DNA from: Geoglobus sp. UBA235
Lineage (GTDB): Archaea; Halobacteriota; Archaeoglobi; Archaeoglobales; Archaeoglobaceae
Direction of reading: 5' to 3'
Assembly (NCBI GenBank): GCA_002494725.1
Contig: DACG01000032.1
Coordinates: forward strand, 62,001-126,000
DNA: 64,000 bases
Shown: positions 62,251 through 64,000 of the stretch, one piece after another
How the letters are laid out: each line of letters starts with the position of its first letter
Numbering within the stretch: position 1 is the first letter of the stretch
Notes under the pieces: generated by a model
Database searches by the model: none
What the model was told of the DNA's origin: nothing
What the model saw: the letters and a program-made list of their open reading frames with translations, nothing else
Translations under genes and position numbers: made by a program

Positions 62251-63768
62251 CTACACCATCCTGTAAGAGGGATATCTCTCAAGTATCATTCCCGAAACTA
62301 TAACAGGGGGATTCTCTATTGCAAACTCCATTGCATTGCTAAGCTTCCAGCTTTTCTCTGCATAAATTGTTATAAGCGGCTCTCCAGTCTTGACAACCTC
62401 ACCCTTCTTTTTGTGGATGTAAATTCCAGCCCCCTTATCCTTTGGTGCTCCGGCAAGCCTTGCGATCTTCACAATCCTGCTGTTAATAACATCAACAACA
62501 GCACCCTCAACAGTGCTCTCTAAGGAGAATCTCTCGCTGCCAAGGGGAATTTCATCTGACCTCACATCTCCATCTCCACCCTGAGCGGAAATGATTTCCC
62601 TGAATTTTTCAAGAGATCTGCCTGAGGTGAATATCTCCTTTGCAAGCTCATACCCATTTGGTGACAGGCCGGAAAGCTCAAAAATGAGTCCTGCTAAACC
62701 GAGAGATTTCTCCAGAAAACTTGTTGATCCTTTCTTTTCTTCCAGAGCCTTCAATCCCTCCCAGGCCTCAAGAGCTGGGCCAATGGTTCTTCCCACAGGC
62801 TGAGAACCATTTGTTATTGCACATGCCAGATTTAACCCCAGTCTCCTTCCAAGCTCCACAAACTCCCCTGCAAGTTTTCTGCCCTCTTCAACGCTCTCAA
62901 GCTTTGCACCGCTGCCAACAGGTATGTCTATCGCAACATGCCTCGCCCCCACCGCTCCTTTCTTTGCCATGACGCTTGCAAGAAGCTGGGGTCTTGGGTC
63001 GATTGAAAGCGGATTCTCAACCCTGATTATTCTGTCATCGGCAGGAGCTATGTTTGTCGCACCACCCCAGGCAATAACCCCTCCGACTTTCTGCGTTATC
63101 TCCTTTATCTCATCAACTGAAAGGTTAACGTCTGCAAGCACCTCCATCGTGTCTGCTGTTCCGCTTGCAGAAGTTATTGCTCTGCTTGCTGTCTTTGGAA
63201 TGAGCAAACCTGCAGCAGCAACCGTTGGAACGATTATCAGACTCACCTTATTGCCGGGAACACCACCAATGCTGTGCTTGTCAACGACAATACCCTTCTC
63301 AAACTCTATTGTTTCTCCTGTATCGATCATTGCCCTCGTCATCCATTCTATCTCATCAAAATCCATTCCAACCAGATAATTCGATAAAACAAAGGCTGTG
63401 AGTTCAATTTCAGTAAGATTGTTCTCAACAACATCCTCAATTATCTCGTAAATTTCCTCTTTGCTGAGCTTTCCCCCTTCAAGCTTTTTCCGTATAAATT
63501 CAACACTTGGTGGTCTTGCAACCGGATAAATCTCAACCTCATCACCATCCTGAATTTCGAGCTCCTCGGCAACATCCTGGTAGATACCAATCCTCCCTCT
63601 TGCAATCAGACCTGTTGCAATCTGAACGCTTGCAGATGTCGTTGCTTTTCCCTTTGATATCCTGATCCTGTCTCCCTCAACAACACCGATCTCATCTGCA
63701 TCATCCCTGCTAAGCACAACGGAGTACCTGCCGACTTTTATCGGGAGAATGGATGCACTCAGCTTCAT
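62251..63768 (-). CDS. deoA: AMP phosphorylase (thymidine phosphorylase family)
   Basis: A 505-residue enzyme with the extra N-terminal domain of about 85 residues typical of archaeal AMP phosphorylase. Core motifs: VVDKHSIGGVPGNK, PKTASRAITSASGTADTME, NPLSIDPRPQLLASVMAKK. It releases the base from NMPs to give ribose-1,5-bisphosphate, which feeds type III RuBisCO in archaea; RuBisCO is not in the window. Confidence 0.92.
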   Translation of the reverse strand: MKLSASILPIKVGRYSVVLSRDDADEIGVVEGDRIRISKGKATTSASVQIATGLIARGRIGIYQDVAEELEIQDGDEVEIYPVARPPSVEFIRKKLEGGKLSKEEIYEIIEDVVENNLTEIELTAFVLSNYLVGMDFDEIEWMTRAMIDTGETIEFEKGIVVDKHSIGGVPGNKVSLIIVPTVAAAGLLIPKTASRAITSASGTADTMEVLADVNLSVDEIKEITQKVGGVIAWGGATNIAPADDRIIRVENPLSIDPRPQLLASVMAKKGAVGARHVAIDIPVGSGAKLESVEEGRKLAGEFVELGRRLGLNLACAITNGSQPVGRTIGPALEAWEGLKALEEKKGSTSFLEKSLGLAGLIFELSGLSPNGYELAKEIFTSGRSLEKFREIISAQGGDGDVRSDEIPLGSERFSLESTVEGAVVDVINSRIVKIARLAGAPKDKGAGIYIHKKKGEVVKTGEPLITIYAEKSWKLSNAMEFAIENPPVIVSGMILERYPSYRMV

Positions 63769-63820
63769 TGAGTTGTTTGTTAAATATTGGGATATAAATA
63801 GGTTTGTATCCCTATGAATC

Positions 63821-64000
63821 TCAGATTCTCTGGTTTTTTGCCTCCTTTGACCTGAGAAGCTCCAACCCGATTTTCTCTGAAATTTCTCTGAGCATGGACT
63901 TCACTCTGGAATTGACAGATTTCTCGTCCATTACAAGTACTTCCGCCTCACTGAACTGAATTGCATTTATCAAAAAGCTCTCGCTGAGATCATCAAATGT
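63821..64000 (-). CDS. 3' end of an unidentified gene
   Basis: The last 59 codons of a frame entering from the right edge, ending at TGA 63821-63823 (…MLREISEKIGLELLRSKEAKNQRI). Mostly helical and charged. Too short to identify. The AMP phosphorylase gene follows on the same strand after 52 bases with AT-rich promoter-like DNA. Confidence 0.5.
   Translation of the reverse strand, partial: TFDDLSESFLINAIQFSEAEVLVMDEKSVNSRVKSMLREISEKIGLELLRSKEAKNQRI

Overview
The window reads as a chromosomal segment of a euryarchaeon of the Archaeoglobales (Archaeoglobus/Geoglobus/Ferroglobus type). This placement is inferred from gene content. The window holds an archaeal ribosomal protein S8e, a bacterial-type DNA gyrase A in an archaeal setting, an alanine dehydrogenase very like the Archaeoglobus enzyme, a DUF22 protein, a fused Hdr-type membrane iron-sulfur protein, a CXXXY-type CcmE, archaeal riboflavin synthase, AMP phosphorylase, a tRNA-Trp whose intron is a box C/D guide RNA, and TATA-box/leaderless starts. 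No insertion sequence, CRISPR array or rRNA was seen.

Layout. 1-9.6 kb: a surface protein gene interrupted by an in-frame amber codon, small membrane proteins, then a MoxR/DUF58/DUF4350 envelope operon. 9.6-21.4 kb: a pilin-like protein, an Lrp regulator with an aminotransferase, then a long run with an M20 deacylase, dapF, a Dus-like protein, gyrA, a cupin, alanine dehydrogenase and dph6, followed by superoxide reductase, rubredoxin and a flavodiiron protein. 21.4-34.4 kb: a decayed nucleotidyltransferase, a radical SAM protein, riboflavin synthase, a class V aminotransferase, CcmF/CcmE, a box C/D sRNA, DUF22, S8e, an HdrED-like fusion, a phosphoesterase fused to a phosphatase-like domain, thioredoxin/rhodanese genes and pyruvate kinase. 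34.6-45 kb: a heavy-metal island with three P1B-type ATPases (CadA-, CopB- and CopA-like), an ArsR regulator with a palindromic operator, and SHOCT/Gly-Tyr-rich small proteins, followed by two CPxC membrane proteins. 45-54.4 kb: tRNA-Leu, thiC, ferredoxin, trpB2, decayed surface-protein genes, a three-gene actin-like/coiled-coil/MinD-like operon, a relic zone, tRNA-Trp and an FGGY kinase. 54.6-58.6 kb: a small defence and toxin-antitoxin island (HepT/MntA, VapBC, a frameshifted ApeA, fragments of DUF1156 and DUF3883 proteins). 58.6-64 kb: lysA, dapL, citrate synthase, AMP phosphorylase and the end of one more gene.

How genes work together. DapL, DapF and LysA give three steps of the diaminopimelate-aminotransferase route to lysine. 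Superoxide reductase, rubredoxin and the flavodiiron protein form an oxygen-detoxification chain. CadA, CopB, CopA and ArsR form a metal-efflux set. Two guide RNAs read from the sequence both point to ribose methylation at C34: the free sRNA at 26791-26850 matches the anticodon loop of the tRNA-Leu(CAA) in this same window, and the tRNA-Trp intron matches its own precursor at positions 34 and 39.

Most notable: the actin-like/coiled-coil/MinD-like operon (49.6-52.0 kb); the box C/D sRNA with a target in the same window; tracts of identical DNA shared by three divergent metal ATPases; a phosphatase-like domain that has lost its nucleophile; and an unusually high number of genes broken by stops or frameshifts.
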